Assembly: GCA_007693505.1 (NCBI GenBank)
Contig: REDL01000080.1
Coordinates: forward strand, 1-64,000
Source: Desulfovibrionales bacterium
GTDB taxonomy: Bacteria > Desulfobacterota > Desulfovibrionia > Desulfovibrionales > Desulfonatronaceae
DNA length: 64,000 nt
Reading direction: 5' to 3'
The position numbers and the translations under genes were made by a program. The notes below the pieces were generated by a model. It ran no database searches. It saw only the letters and a program-made list of their open reading frames with translations, and was not told where the DNA came from. Positions 26,057 to 34,482 of this stretch are shown in pieces; within the stretch, counting starts at the first letter, position 1; every line of letters starts with the position of its first letter.

Positions 26057-27481
26057 ATGCCCCCACAGATTATCCCTCGAAACGCACACCCCATCTCCCG
26101 TAAAAATATCCACCCCGACGCATTGAAGGTCATGTACCGGTTGATGCGCAAGGGGTTCACCGCCTACCTTGTGGGTGGCGGCGTCCGCGACCTGATCCTC
26201 GGACGCACGCCCAAGGATTTTGACGTGGGCACCAATGCCACGCCCAACCAGATCAAAAAAGCCTTCCGGAATTGTTTCATCATTGGCCGCCGATTCCGAC
26301 TAGCCCATATCCGTTTCGGTGATCAGATCATTGAAACTTCCACCTTTCGCCGCTGTCCCGAGCCGGATGAAAACGAAGATGGCGATCTCTATGTTTTCCG
26401 GGACAACTGCTACGGCACGCCGGAAGACGACGCCCTGCGCCGGGACTTCACCATCAATGCCCTGTTCTATGAGTTGGAAAGTTTTTCCGTTATTGACCAT
26501 GTCGGTGGCTTGAGCGATATCCACAACCGCACGATCCGCTGCATAGGCGACCCGAACATCCGCTTTCGAGAGGATCCGGTACGCATGATCCGAGCCGTGC
26601 GCTTCGCTTCCCGCCTGGGCTTCCAAATCGAGCCGGCCACGTTCAACGCCATCCTCCGGCATCATCAGGATATCCTCAAAGCCGCTCCGGCCCGGGTCTT
26701 CGAGGAACTCATCAAGCTCTTTGCCTACGGGTCCGGAGAAAAGGCCATTCGTCTGCTCCACAAAACAGGCCTGCTTGGCAGCTTGTTGCCGGAGGTTTCT
26801 GACTTCCTGGATCATGGCCACGATCAAAACCAGGCATCTTCCCTGTGGTCCTGGCTGCGTCATCTCGACGACCGGATCAGGGCAACGGATAGCCTGAATC
26901 CGATCCTGGTTTTCGCGACCCTGTTTTGCGCTCCGATGCACCGGCACCTTGCCGGACAAGCCTCGACAAACGACACAGAGAAGATCCCATCGCTTTATCT
27001 CCGCCTGACCGAGCTGCTCACACCGATCTGCATTCGGATCAGCATGCCCAAATTGATGACCATGCGGATGATCCAGGTCATGGCCAACCAGTCCCGGTTT
27101 GTCCCGGACAAGCGCAAACGGTTTTCCAAACGCGGTTTCGTGGCCCAGGAAACATTTCCGGAGACGCTGGCCTTGTATGAGATCGGACTGCGCGTGGCTG
27201 GCGAAGATCTCCAGAGCATCGAACCCTGGAGTGCCTTGCGTCGCGATGTGGAAACGCAGCTTCCGCATTCCAATACCAATGCGCGGGTCGCCACCAAAAG
27301 AACTGCCAAAAAGGGCAACCGGCAGGTGAAAGCCGGCAGCAATAAACCAACCGGAAATGCGGATGCGACGTCAATGAATGAAACACCCGCCCCAGTAGCG
27401 CAAGCAGAGGAAGTCAGACATTCCCGGCCGCCACGCAAACGATCCCGTCGGCGCAAGCCGCCCGCTCTTTCCCAGGCCTGA
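26057..27481 (+). CDS. pcnB: Poly(A) polymerase I / CCA-adding-type nucleotidyltransferase
   Basis: A 474-residue class II nucleotidyltransferase. The catalytic head is AYLVGGGVRDLILGRTPKDFDVGT near residue 35 with the DxD metal ligands, followed by RRFRLAHIRFG, RRDFTINALFYE near 125 and the template-like FREDPVRMIRAVRFASRLGF near 173. The neck and body then match PcnB rather than short CCA enzymes. The C-terminal about 80 residues are a Lys/Arg-rich disordered tail ending in RKRSRRRKPP, a known feature of PcnB that helps RNA binding. It lies 29 bases downstream of the candidate selenoprotein. Confidence 0.88.
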   Translation: MPPQIIPRNAHPISRKNIHPDALKVMYRLMRKGFTAYLVGGGVRDLILGRTPKDFDVGTNATPNQIKKAFRNCFIIGRRFRLAHIRFGDQIIETSTFRRCPEPDENEDGDLYVFRDNCYGTPEDDALRRDFTINALFYELESFSVIDHVGGLSDIHNRTIRCIGDPNIRFREDPVRMIRAVRFASRLGFQIEPATFNAILRHHQDILKAAPARVFEELIKLFAYGSGEKAIRLLHKTGLLGSLLPEVSDFLDHGHDQNQASSLWSWLRHLDDRIRATDSLNPILVFATLFCAPMHRHLAGQASTNDTEKIPSLYLRLTELLTPICIRISMPKLMTMRMIQVMANQSRFVPDKRKRFSKRGFVAQETFPETLALYEIGLRVAGEDLQSIEPWSALRRDVETQLPHSNTNARVATKRTAKKGNRQVKAGSNKPTGNADATSMNETPAPVAQAEEVRHSRPPRKRSRRRKPPALSQA

Positions 27482-27495
27482 GGTCGCGATTGTCC

Positions 27496-28170
27496 ATGAC
27501 CATCCACAAGTTCCTCATCGCCGGGGGGAATGCCACCGCCCTGGTCCAGGGTTGCCCAGCCTCCCGTCGAACTTCCCTGGCTGCCAACCTGCTTCGTGAG
27601 GTGGAGCAGGTCGGCTTCATGGACGTTCACGCCCGTCCCCCGTTCATGGAAATGATGGGTGGCGAGCTTTGCATCAATGCCACTCTCGCCTTTGCCTCCC
27701 ATGTGGGGCCAGCGGGCCGAATCCTGGTCAGCGGCTCTGAGCACCCCATATCTTTTGAAAACACCTCGGAAACAACTCGTGCCGCCATTCCCTTGCAATG
27801 GTCCATGACCGAGAATCTTGTCCTGCTGGAGGGCATCGGCTTTGTTCTGCACCCCCAGTCAGCAGGTCGCGTACCGGCCAAAAACGAACTTGCGGAGCTT
27901 TGCGCCACGTTCGGGTTGCCGGCCTTTGGGGCAATCTTCTATTCCGGGGAGGCCATTACCCCTTACGTCTATGTCGCGGCGATGGACTCTTATGTTCCGG
28001 AAACGGCCTGCGGTTCGGGAAGCGTGGCCTATAGCCTGTTCTCCGGCCGAGAACAGATCCGCCAGCCCACGGGAAGGATCATTACGGTTCACCAGGCAAC
28101 AATCGCGGAAAGCACGGATACAGGCCGCAATACCTTTGAGATTGAGGCCCGTGTCGAGCCGGCCTGTTGA
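27496..28170 (+). CDS. DapF-like epimerase/racemase-fold protein
   Basis: A 224-residue protein with the two cysteine motifs of the diaminopimelate epimerase / PhzF fold: GGELCINATLAFAS near residue 55 and ETACGSGSVAYSLFSG near 168. These correspond to the two active-site cysteines that take and give the alpha proton. It also has an early GGNATALVQG stretch. It is shorter than DapF (about 270-280 aa) and does not match true DapF elsewhere, so the substrate is open; DapF-like histidine racemases such as CntK show that the fold serves other amino acids. ATG at 27496 is chosen over TTG at 27490. It follows pcnB by 14 bases. The 227 bases after it (28171-28397) show no supported gene. Confidence 0.7.
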   Translation: MTIHKFLIAGGNATALVQGCPASRRTSLAANLLREVEQVGFMDVHARPPFMEMMGGELCINATLAFASHVGPAGRILVSGSEHPISFENTSETTRAAIPLQWSMTENLVLLEGIGFVLHPQSAGRVPAKNELAELCATFGLPAFGAIFYSGEAITPYVYVAAMDSYVPETACGSGSVAYSLFSGREQIRQPTGRIITVHQATIAESTDTGRNTFEIEARVEPAC

Positions 28171-28397
28171 TCCTGTTTTTATTGCTCCCGTTTTGCCGGG
28201 CCTCCGACGGCAGCTTTGGCCTTTCCCCACCGTGGTCGCCACAGCCGGATCAATCAAAAGGACAACCAAGTGACAACCACAGTATTGCCCTTTGGCAAGG
28301 GTCCGTTTAGGATGACAGGCGTTGTGTTCAGGACCATTTTTCTAGGCAACCGCTCACCCACCTTCCTGTTCGGACATGTTGGCAAGCATACCCCAGC

Positions 28398-28892
28398 ATG
28401 CACTTGACGCTACCCATGCCAGGACTCCAGAAACCTTGCCCCCATTGCTCCGGTCCGCTGACCGTGTATACCAATCCGGTGCCCACGGTGGATATCCTGA
28501 TCGCCATTCCGGGCCAAGGAATCGTCCTCATTGAGCGCCGCAATCCTCCCCCAGGCTGGGCCATCCCGGGAGGGTTCATTGACTACGGTGAATCCGCCGA
28601 GCAAGCTGCAATTCGTGAAGCCCTGGAGGAAACCGGCCTGGAAGTCGAGCTGACCGGGTTGTTCGGTGTGTACTCCGATCCACAGCGCGATCCACGCCAG
28701 CACACCATAAGCACGATCTTTACAGCCCTGGCCAGGAATCCCGAGCAACTCCGGGCCGGGGACGATGCCGGGGCCGTGCGTGTTTTCCCACTCACTGCTT
28801 TGCCGGAACAACTGGCTTTTGACCATGGCCGCATCCTTGGGGAATACCGACAACGCTACCTGGCCCTGAATGCACCGGACCGGACCGTCTAG
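28398..28892 (+). CDS. Nudix hydrolase with N-terminal zinc-ribbon-like start
   Basis: A 164-residue Nudix enzyme. The Nudix box is complete: [25 protein letters not shown] near residues 56-80, with the REXXEE core. The N-terminus has CPHC (residues 14-17), but a second cysteine pair is missing. The domain resembles ADP-ribose pyrophosphatases or NUDIX enzymes that clean up nucleotide sugars; the substrate is not defined by the sequence. An ATG at 28416 is a possible alternative start. It is 37 bases upstream of glgA, which may be a functional link to ADP-glucose, as speculation. Confidence 0.85.
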   Translation: MHLTLPMPGLQKPCPHCSGPLTVYTNPVPTVDILIAIPGQGIVLIERRNPPPGWAIPGGFIDYGESAEQAAIREALEETGLEVELTGLFGVYSDPQRDPRQHTISTIFTALARNPEQLRAGDDAGAVRVFPLTALPEQLAFDHGRILGEYRQRYLALNAPDRTV

Positions 28893-28929
28893 CGCCTTTT
28901 CTGAAGACCCGGCAATCGAAGGAAACCAT

Positions 28930-30459
28930 ATGGACAGCCATCCTCAGGTTCTGTTCGTGACCTCGGAAATGTATCCGTTCTCCAAGACCGGAGGTCTCGC
29001 GGACGTCATGGGCGCACTCCCCCTGGCCCTGTCCCGTCTCGGGGTGTCCGTGGGGGTGATCACTCCATTTTATGGACGGCTGGCCAGCAGTGAGTTCCCT
29101 CTGCGCCTGATCTACGAAGACTGCCCGGTTGGCTACCCCTGGCCGGAAACCACAGCGGACATCTTCTTATCCGACTACCACGGATTGCCCGTCTACTTCA
29201 TCTCCAGAGGCGAGTACTTTGACCGCCGTTTTTTGTATTGCACCCACAAAGGCGACTATTTCGACAACTGCGAACGGTTCATCTTTTTCTGCCGGGCAAC
29301 CATGGAATGGGCCAGACGTCTGTCAAACCCGCCGGAGATCATCCACGCCCATGACTGGCACGCGGCCCTGGTCCCCGCATACCTGCACTTTCTGCGCAAG
29401 GTGGATACCTTCTGGGAAAACACCAAGTCCGTGGTCACCATTCACAATCTGGCTTTTCAGGGGCGTTTCGCCTACCGCCTGTTCCGGGAGTCCGGCCTGC
29501 CCCCGGCGGCCTGGAATAGTTCCGGGGCGGAGTTCTTTGGGGATTTCAATCTGCTCAAGTCCGGGATTGCCTTCGCGGATTTGGTCACCACGGTCAGCCC
29601 GACCTATGCCCAGGAAATTCTCACTCCGGACTTTGGATGCGGTCTGCAGGGCATGCTCAACCACCGCGCCACGGACCTCCGTGGCATTCTCAACGGTGCG
29701 GACTATGCTGTATGGGATCCTCGCCAGGACCGCTATCTGCCAAGCACCTATTCGCCGGAACTGCTTAAGGGAAAGCGACGCTGCAAGGAAAGCCTGTATC
29801 ATGAACTCTGCCTGGACCCTGAGCTGCTCTCCCGCCCTCTGCTTGGCTTTGTCGGTCGGCTTCGTGACCAAAAGGGCATTGACATGCTCCTTGATATTCT
29901 TCCGGAAATCATCAACAAGGATGTGTGCGTGGTTGTCCTGGGCGAAGGGAACCTGCTCTATGAGGCCCAAATCCAGGACATGATGGAGACGTATCCAGGA
30001 CGGCTCGTGGCACGTATCGGCTACACCGAGGACCTGGCCCATCGCATCCAGGCCGCGGTTGACCTCTTTCTGATGCCCTCGCACTATGAACCATGCGGTC
30101 TGACCCAGATGTACAGCCTGCGCTACGGAAGCCTGCCCGTGGCCTCAGCCGTGGGCGGTCTTTTGGATACCATCACCGCCTACCCGGACCCTGAAGCCAC
30201 CGGATTCATCTTTTCCCCGCCCGAACCCAAGACCTTCCTGGAAAGTATTGAGCTGGCCCTGGAGGTCTGGAACAATGCCGACCTGTGGAATGCCATGCAA
30301 GTCCGGGCCATGCACAAGGATTTTTCCTGGACCAACGCAGCCAGCCAATACATTCAGGCCTATCAGGACATCGGAGCGAATCTGTCCCCGGCCTGTCTCA
30401 CCAACGATGACGACAGACCTTTCCCCTCAACAAAGAGGTTGTTCCATGAAAATGACTGA
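28930..30459 (+). CDS. glgA: Glycogen synthase (ADP-glucose type)
   Basis: A 509-residue GT5 glycosyltransferase that adds glucose from ADP-glucose to alpha-1,4-glucan. Motifs are [14 protein letters not shown] near residue 18 (the KxGGL nucleotide-binding loop), [11 protein letters not shown] near 140, [15 protein letters not shown] near 305 and [19 protein letters not shown] near 387 (ExxxxGL region). The ATG at 28930 gives the standard N-terminus; the longer frame starting at 28870 overlaps the Nudix gene. The stop overlaps the next small gene by 14 bases. No glgB, glgC or glgP is in the window. Confidence 0.93.
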   Translation: MDSHPQVLFVTSEMYPFSKTGGLADVMGALPLALSRLGVSVGVITPFYGRLASSEFPLRLIYEDCPVGYPWPETTADIFLSDYHGLPVYFISRGEYFDRRFLYCTHKGDYFDNCERFIFFCRATMEWARRLSNPPEIIHAHDWHAALVPAYLHFLRKVDTFWENTKSVVTIHNLAFQGRFAYRLFRESGLPPAAWNSSGAEFFGDFNLLKSGIAFADLVTTVSPTYAQEILTPDFGCGLQGMLNHRATDLRGILNGADYAVWDPRQDRYLPSTYSPELLKGKRRCKESLYHELCLDPELLSRPLLGFVGRLRDQKGIDMLLDILPEIINKDVCVVVLGEGNLLYEAQIQDMMETYPGRLVARIGYTEDLAHRIQAAVDLFLMPSHYEPCGLTQMYSLRYGSLPVASAVGGLLDTITAYPDPEATGFIFSPPEPKTFLESIELALEVWNNADLWNAMQVRAMHKDFSWTNAASQYIQAYQDIGANLSPACLTNDDDRPFPSTKRLFHEND

Positions 30460-30655
30460 CATTCGCACCATGGCCAAATTACGAGGGCTGAAGTTTGGCG
30501 TCGGCACGACCAAAGTCCAAGCCGTCCGGATGATCCAACTGAATGAAGGCAACTTTGACTGTTTCGCACGGGCCGAATCCGGCTATTGTGACCAGGAAGG
30601 CTGCATTTTTCGTGTTGATTGTCTTTCTTTGGCTCCGAAACAAAAAAACGAATAA
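30446..30655 (+). CDS. Small SAP-like protein with cysteine-rich end
   Basis: A 69-residue protein. The N-terminal part ([20 protein letters not shown]) reads like a SAP-type helix-turn-helix of small Rho-N/SAP proteins, then [15 protein letters not shown], and the end carries four cysteines ([18 protein letters not shown]). Similar short proteins occur in Desulfovibrio as far as I recall; their role is not known. AGAGG lies about 9 bases before the ATG. It overlaps the glgA end and is followed 3 bases later by pdxA, so it is probably translated in that transcript. Confidence 0.7.
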   Translation: MKMTDIRTMAKLRGLKFGVGTTKVQAVRMIQLNEGNFDCFARAESGYCDQEGCIFRVDCLSLAPKQKNE

Positions 30656-30658
30656 GAC

Positions 30659-31693
30659 GTGCCCCGCCGCACTGTCCTGGCGCTGACCCTCGGCGACCCC
30701 AACGGGCTGGGACCGGAACTCATCTGTCGGATTTTCCAGGAGGGACTGCCCGCATCCCTGGCCGATGCATGCGTGTTGATCATCGGGCCGGAACAGGCCT
30801 TGACCTACCACCAGTCGGTTTTGGGCCGCCCGACCTTCTGGCAGACCCTGGTGGACATGGACCAGCTGAACCAGCTGGACCAGCTCCCCAGACGCACTCA
30901 CCGAAAAACACCACCCGGCATCTACCTGTACGTACCAAACGGCCTGGAATCATTCCAGATCCAACCTGGCCAGACGACTGTTGAGGGTGGTTTTGCCGCA
31001 GGAAAGACCCTGGAGACCGCGTGTTCCCTCTTGCAATCCACCCGTGTCCAGGCCCTGACCACCGGCCCGTTGAACAAGGCCATGCTGCAACTGGCCGGGT
31101 ACGATTTTGCCGGTCACACCGAATTTCTCGCAACCAAGGCCGGATTATCCCCGGAAGATGTCTGCATGCACTTTTGGGGTCCGCGTCTCAGGGTCAGCTT
31201 GGCCACCACCCATCCGCCGCTTCGATCGGTGCCTGAACTGCTCAGCGTCGAGATGATCCTCCGCAAGCTGGAACTGACCCTCTTTGCGATGCATGCCGAG
31301 GGGCGCCACGAGCCGGTCGCGGTCTGCGGACTGAACCCCCATGCCGGGGAGGCCGGCCACATTGGGGATGAGGATCAGCTGATTATCTCCCCAGCGGTTT
31401 CCCAGGCCGTGGCCAGGGGCTGGAACGTGGTCGGCCCGCTGGCCGCTGATACGACTTTCCACCGGGCTGTCCAGGGTGATTTTTCCGCGGTCCTGGCCAT
31501 GTACCACGATCAAGGGCTGACGGCCTTCAAGATGTTGCACTTTCATGATGGCGTCCAGATTACCCTTGGCTTGCCCTATGTCCGTACCAGCCCGGACCAC
31601 GGCACCGGATACGACCTGGTCGGCCATGGTCGGGCTTCAACCCAAAGCCTGCGCAACGCTCTGGACATGGCCGTGGCCCTGACAGGCCCTTGA
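30659..31693 (+). CDS. pdxA: 4-hydroxythreonine-4-phosphate dehydrogenase
   Basis: A 344-residue enzyme of the DXP-dependent pyridoxal-phosphate pathway, oxidising 4-phosphohydroxythreonine. Signature stretches are LTLGDPNGLGPEL near the N-terminus, TGPLNKAMLQLAGYDFAGHTEFL near residue 137 with the metal-binding His, GLNPHAGEAGHIGDE near 224 and the MYHDQGLTAFKMLHF segment near 280. The start is GTG at 30659. A 45-residue stretch around residues 60-105 is Gln/Leu-rich (DQLNQLDQLPRRTHRK) and may be a small insertion. The TGA stop is the first part of the dispersed repeat at 31690. Confidence 0.93.
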   Translation: MPRRTVLALTLGDPNGLGPELICRIFQEGLPASLADACVLIIGPEQALTYHQSVLGRPTFWQTLVDMDQLNQLDQLPRRTHRKTPPGIYLYVPNGLESFQIQPGQTTVEGGFAAGKTLETACSLLQSTRVQALTTGPLNKAMLQLAGYDFAGHTEFLATKAGLSPEDVCMHFWGPRLRVSLATTHPPLRSVPELLSVEMILRKLELTLFAMHAEGRHEPVAVCGLNPHAGEAGHIGDEDQLIISPAVSQAVARGWNVVGPLAADTTFHRAVQGDFSAVLAMYHDQGLTAFKMLHFHDGVQITLGLPYVRTSPDHGTGYDLVGHGRASTQSLRNALDMAVALTGP

Positions 31694-31817
31694 AAAACTT
31701 TCAATTGCCGCGTCGCCACTCCGGCACTTACTTTGGTCAAAGCCGCTTTCTCGTATTTCGGGGCGAGACTTTCCTGTGAGTGCCGGATTGCTCCTTGCAC
31801 GTGGGATTTTTGAACGG
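31690..31817 (+). repeat. 128-bp dispersed repeat, copy A
   Basis: Starts with TTGAAAAACTT, whose TGA is the stop of pdxA, and ends with ATTTTTGAACGG. It aligns without gaps over 128 bases to the reverse complement of 40567-40694, with 102 identical positions by hand count. The ends are imperfect inverted repeats (TTGAAAAACT and ATTTTTGAA). No protein is supported in it. It fills most of the 184 bases between pdxA and the next gene. Confidence 0.85.
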
Positions 31818-31877
31818 CCTGCAGCAAAGGCTGTTATCACCACTCAGTAACGAAACCTTAACCCCAGGACGATCACC

Positions 31878-32447
31878 ATGCCTGACATTGCACCCGACGC
31901 CCCGCCCTATGCCCAGATCGCCCCGCGGCTGCGCGGTCTGCGTGAGGCTCTCGACCTCAGCGTCGAGGAAATGGCCGTCCGGATTGAATCCACGCCGGAC
32001 AAGGTGGCCCTGTACGAGTCTGGTACCGTGGAAATCCCGGTCAGCCACCTTTTCCAGACCGCCAAAAGCTGCGGTATGGACCTGACCGTGCTTCTCTCCG
32101 GCGGAGAAGCCCATCTGCACAACCACGCCCTGGTCCGCAAGGGCAAGGGCATGAGCGTGGACCGCCGCAAGGACTATGCCTACAAAAGCCTGGCCTACAA
32201 CTTCACCGGCCGACGGATGGAACCGTTTCTGGTCACCGTGCCGCCAAAGGGCGAGCAGGACCTGACCTTCACCGAGCACGCCGGACAGGAGTTCATCCAC
32301 ATGCTCTCCGGCCGCCTGGAACTGCGTCTGGGTGACCAGATCCTGATCCTGGAACCTGGGGACAGCCTCTACTTTACGTCCCGGACACCCCACGCCCTGC
32401 GGGGACTGGACCAGGCCGAGGCCGTCTTCCTGGATGTGATCATTTAA
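31878..32447 (+). CDS. XRE-family regulator with cupin sensor domain
   Basis: A 189-residue transcription factor. An N-terminal helix-turn-helix (LRGLREALDLSVEEMAVRI, about 15-60) of the XRE/Cro type is followed by a cupin_2 barrel (about 110-185) with the metal-binding pattern EHAGQEFIHMLSGRLELRLGDQ and EPGDSLYFTSRTPHALRG. It sits 23 bases ahead of the acyl-CoA synthetase gene; this pair is frequent in sulfate reducers, so it probably controls that gene in response to a small carboxylic ligand (inference). Confidence 0.92.
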   Translation: MPDIAPDAPPYAQIAPRLRGLREALDLSVEEMAVRIESTPDKVALYESGTVEIPVSHLFQTAKSCGMDLTVLLSGGEAHLHNHALVRKGKGMSVDRRKDYAYKSLAYNFTGRRMEPFLVTVPPKGEQDLTFTEHAGQEFIHMLSGRLELRLGDQILILEPGDSLYFTSRTPHALRGLDQAEAVFLDVII

Positions 32448-32470
32448 CGATAAACTGCGCAACAATTCCC

Positions 32471-34156
32471 ATGCACCCGACATCCCACGATTACGAAAGC
32501 TACGATGACTTTCTGACCAATTTCCAGCTGGAGATTCCGGAAAACTACAATTTTGCCTTTGACTTTCTGGACGCGCAGGCCCGGCAAGAGCCGGATCGCC
32601 CGGCCATGATCCACGTGGACGACGCAGGCATCCGCCGGGACTATACCCTGGTTTTTTTCCATTCCGAGTCCGGCAAACTGGCCAACGCCCTGAAACAGCT
32701 CGGCTTGAAGAAGGGCGACCGGGTCATGCTCATCCTGCACCGCCGGGTGGAATTCTGGGTGGCCATGCTCGCCCTGCACAAACTGGGGGCCGTGGCTGTG
32801 CCCTCCCCGGCCCTGCTGACCGCCAAAGACATCGTCTACCGGGTCAATTTCGCCCGGATCAAGGCCGCGATCACCGATGCCGGGGCCGTTCCCGTGGTCC
32901 AGGCCACCCTGTCGGACTGCCCGGGACTGCGCATTCTGGTTCGGGTCGGCCAGAATGCCGGTCAGCTCCAGCCGGGGTGGGTCGGCTACGACGACATCAT
33001 GGCCCGGGCTTCCGACGTTTTTCCCCGGCCCGAAAGTCCTGCCGAGAACGCCGGAGGGCGGGACAGTCTGCTGATCTTTTTCTCATCCGGCACCACCGGG
33101 CCGCCGAAGATGGTCGAGCACGTGCACACCTATCCCCTGGGCCATTACCTCACCGGGGTCCATTGGCACGATCTGCGCACCGGGGACATCCACCTGACCC
33201 TGGCCGACACCGGATGGGGTAAGGCGGTCTGGGGCAAATTCTATGGCCAATGGATGGCCGGAGCCGTGGTCTTTGTCCATGATTTCCGGGGCAAGTTCGA
33301 CCCGGCCCGCCTGCTGGCCCTGCTGGCTGAGCACAAGGTCACCTCATTCTGCGGCCCGCCCACAGTCTATCGCTTCCTGATCCGCCAGGATTTCTCCAGC
33401 CTGGACCTGTCCAGCCTGCGCCACTGTACTACCGCCGGAGAACTGCTCAACGACGGGGTCTTTCATGCCTGGAGGGAGGCCACCGGGCTGCCCATTTTCG
33501 AGGGTTACGGTCAGACCGAGACCACCCTGCAGGTGGCCACCTTTCCGTTCATGACCCCCAAGCCCGGATCCATCGGCAAGCCCGCTCCGGGATGGGACGT
33601 GGTCCTGCTCAACGACGACGGCCAGCCCTGCGCCACGGGCGAGGAGGGCGAGATCTGCATCCGCCTGAATGGCGGGGACTCCCAACGCCCTTTGGGACTG
33701 TTCGTCGGATACCTGGACGAGCCGGAAAAGACGGCCCAGGCCTGCAGCGGTGGTTTCTACCATACCGGAGACAAGGCCTGGATGGACGAGGAAGGGTATT
33801 TATGGTTCCTGGGCCGGGTGGACGACCTGATCAAGAGTTCGGGGTACCGGATCGGCCCCTTTGAAGTGGAAAGCGTGCTCATCACCCACCCGGCGGTTGT
33901 CGAGGCGGCGGTGACCGGGGTCCCGGACCCGGACCGCGGGCAGGCGGTCAAGGCCACCGTGGTCCTGGCCCCTGGCTACGTCGGCTCCGAGGAACTGACC
34001 AGGGAACTTCAGAACCACGTCAAATCCCTCACCGCTCCTTACAAGTATCCCCGGATCATCGACTATGTGGGCGAGTTGCCCAAGACCATCAGCGGCAAGA
34101 TCAAGCGCGCCGAAATCCGGGCCGGCGATCTGCGCGCGGCCGGAGGAGCAACCTGA
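32471..34156 (+). CDS. AMP-binding acyl-CoA synthetase
   Basis: A 561-residue member of the ANL superfamily that activates a carboxylic acid with ATP and CoA. Motifs are FFSSGTTGPPKMVEH near residue 200 (P-loop), FEGYGQTETT near 345 (A5), YHTGDKAWMDEEGYLWFLGR near 430 (A7/A8), and KTISGKIKR near the end with the catalytic lysine. Its closest look is to medium-chain/acetoacetyl-type acyl-CoA synthetases, not to classical acetyl-CoA synthetase. It is likely under the control of the upstream XRE-cupin protein. Confidence 0.88.
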   Translation: MHPTSHDYESYDDFLTNFQLEIPENYNFAFDFLDAQARQEPDRPAMIHVDDAGIRRDYTLVFFHSESGKLANALKQLGLKKGDRVMLILHRRVEFWVAMLALHKLGAVAVPSPALLTAKDIVYRVNFARIKAAITDAGAVPVVQATLSDCPGLRILVRVGQNAGQLQPGWVGYDDIMARASDVFPRPESPAENAGGRDSLLIFFSSGTTGPPKMVEHVHTYPLGHYLTGVHWHDLRTGDIHLTLADTGWGKAVWGKFYGQWMAGAVVFVHDFRGKFDPARLLALLAEHKVTSFCGPPTVYRFLIRQDFSSLDLSSLRHCTTAGELLNDGVFHAWREATGLPIFEGYGQTETTLQVATFPFMTPKPGSIGKPAPGWDVVLLNDDGQPCATGEEGEICIRLNGGDSQRPLGLFVGYLDEPEKTAQACSGGFYHTGDKAWMDEEGYLWFLGRVDDLIKSSGYRIGPFEVESVLITHPAVVEAAVTGVPDPDRGQAVKATVVLAPGYVGSEELTRELQNHVKSLTAPYKYPRIIDYVGELPKTISGKIKRAEIRAGDLRAAGGAT

Positions 34157-34482
34157 TCCGGGATTGCCCTGAAAAGTCCAAGACGTCAATAACCAGCCTT
34201 GCCTGCAAAATGACCTGACCAACTCAGCACTTGATTCGAAATCAAAACCGGGATCAAAATCGATAAAAAGGGCTTGTTCCCCTCACAGGGCAAATTGGTT
34301 CACTTTTCCGCGTACGGTTGGAAATGTCCGGCCGTGGGGGCCACCGGCCGGTCGCCCTTAAGCCGAATGAATGCCAGAACGATACTCGAGTGCAGGTTGT
34401 CGTCTCGGAACAAAGACATCATGAGCATGACAGCGATAGCGATAGCGATTTCGACCCTGAGCATGCCTTGGCTGTTTGTGTC
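34157..34482. other. Gene-free stretch with simple-sequence patches
   Basis: 326 bases between the synthetase and the glycosyltransferase. Around 34232-34266 is an A-rich stretch built of degenerate GATTCGAAATC/GGATCAAAATCGAT units, like one near 47405-47440. Around 34427-34453 there is a GATAGC hexamer run followed by GATTTCGACCC. No gene, clear promoter or terminator is seen. Confidence 0.6.

Noticed and set aside
28270-28407. Possible 45-codon gene (GTG start) ahead of the Nudix gene
   Set aside because: An AAAGGA lies near the GTG, but the product has no pattern, overlaps the Nudix start and lacks other support.
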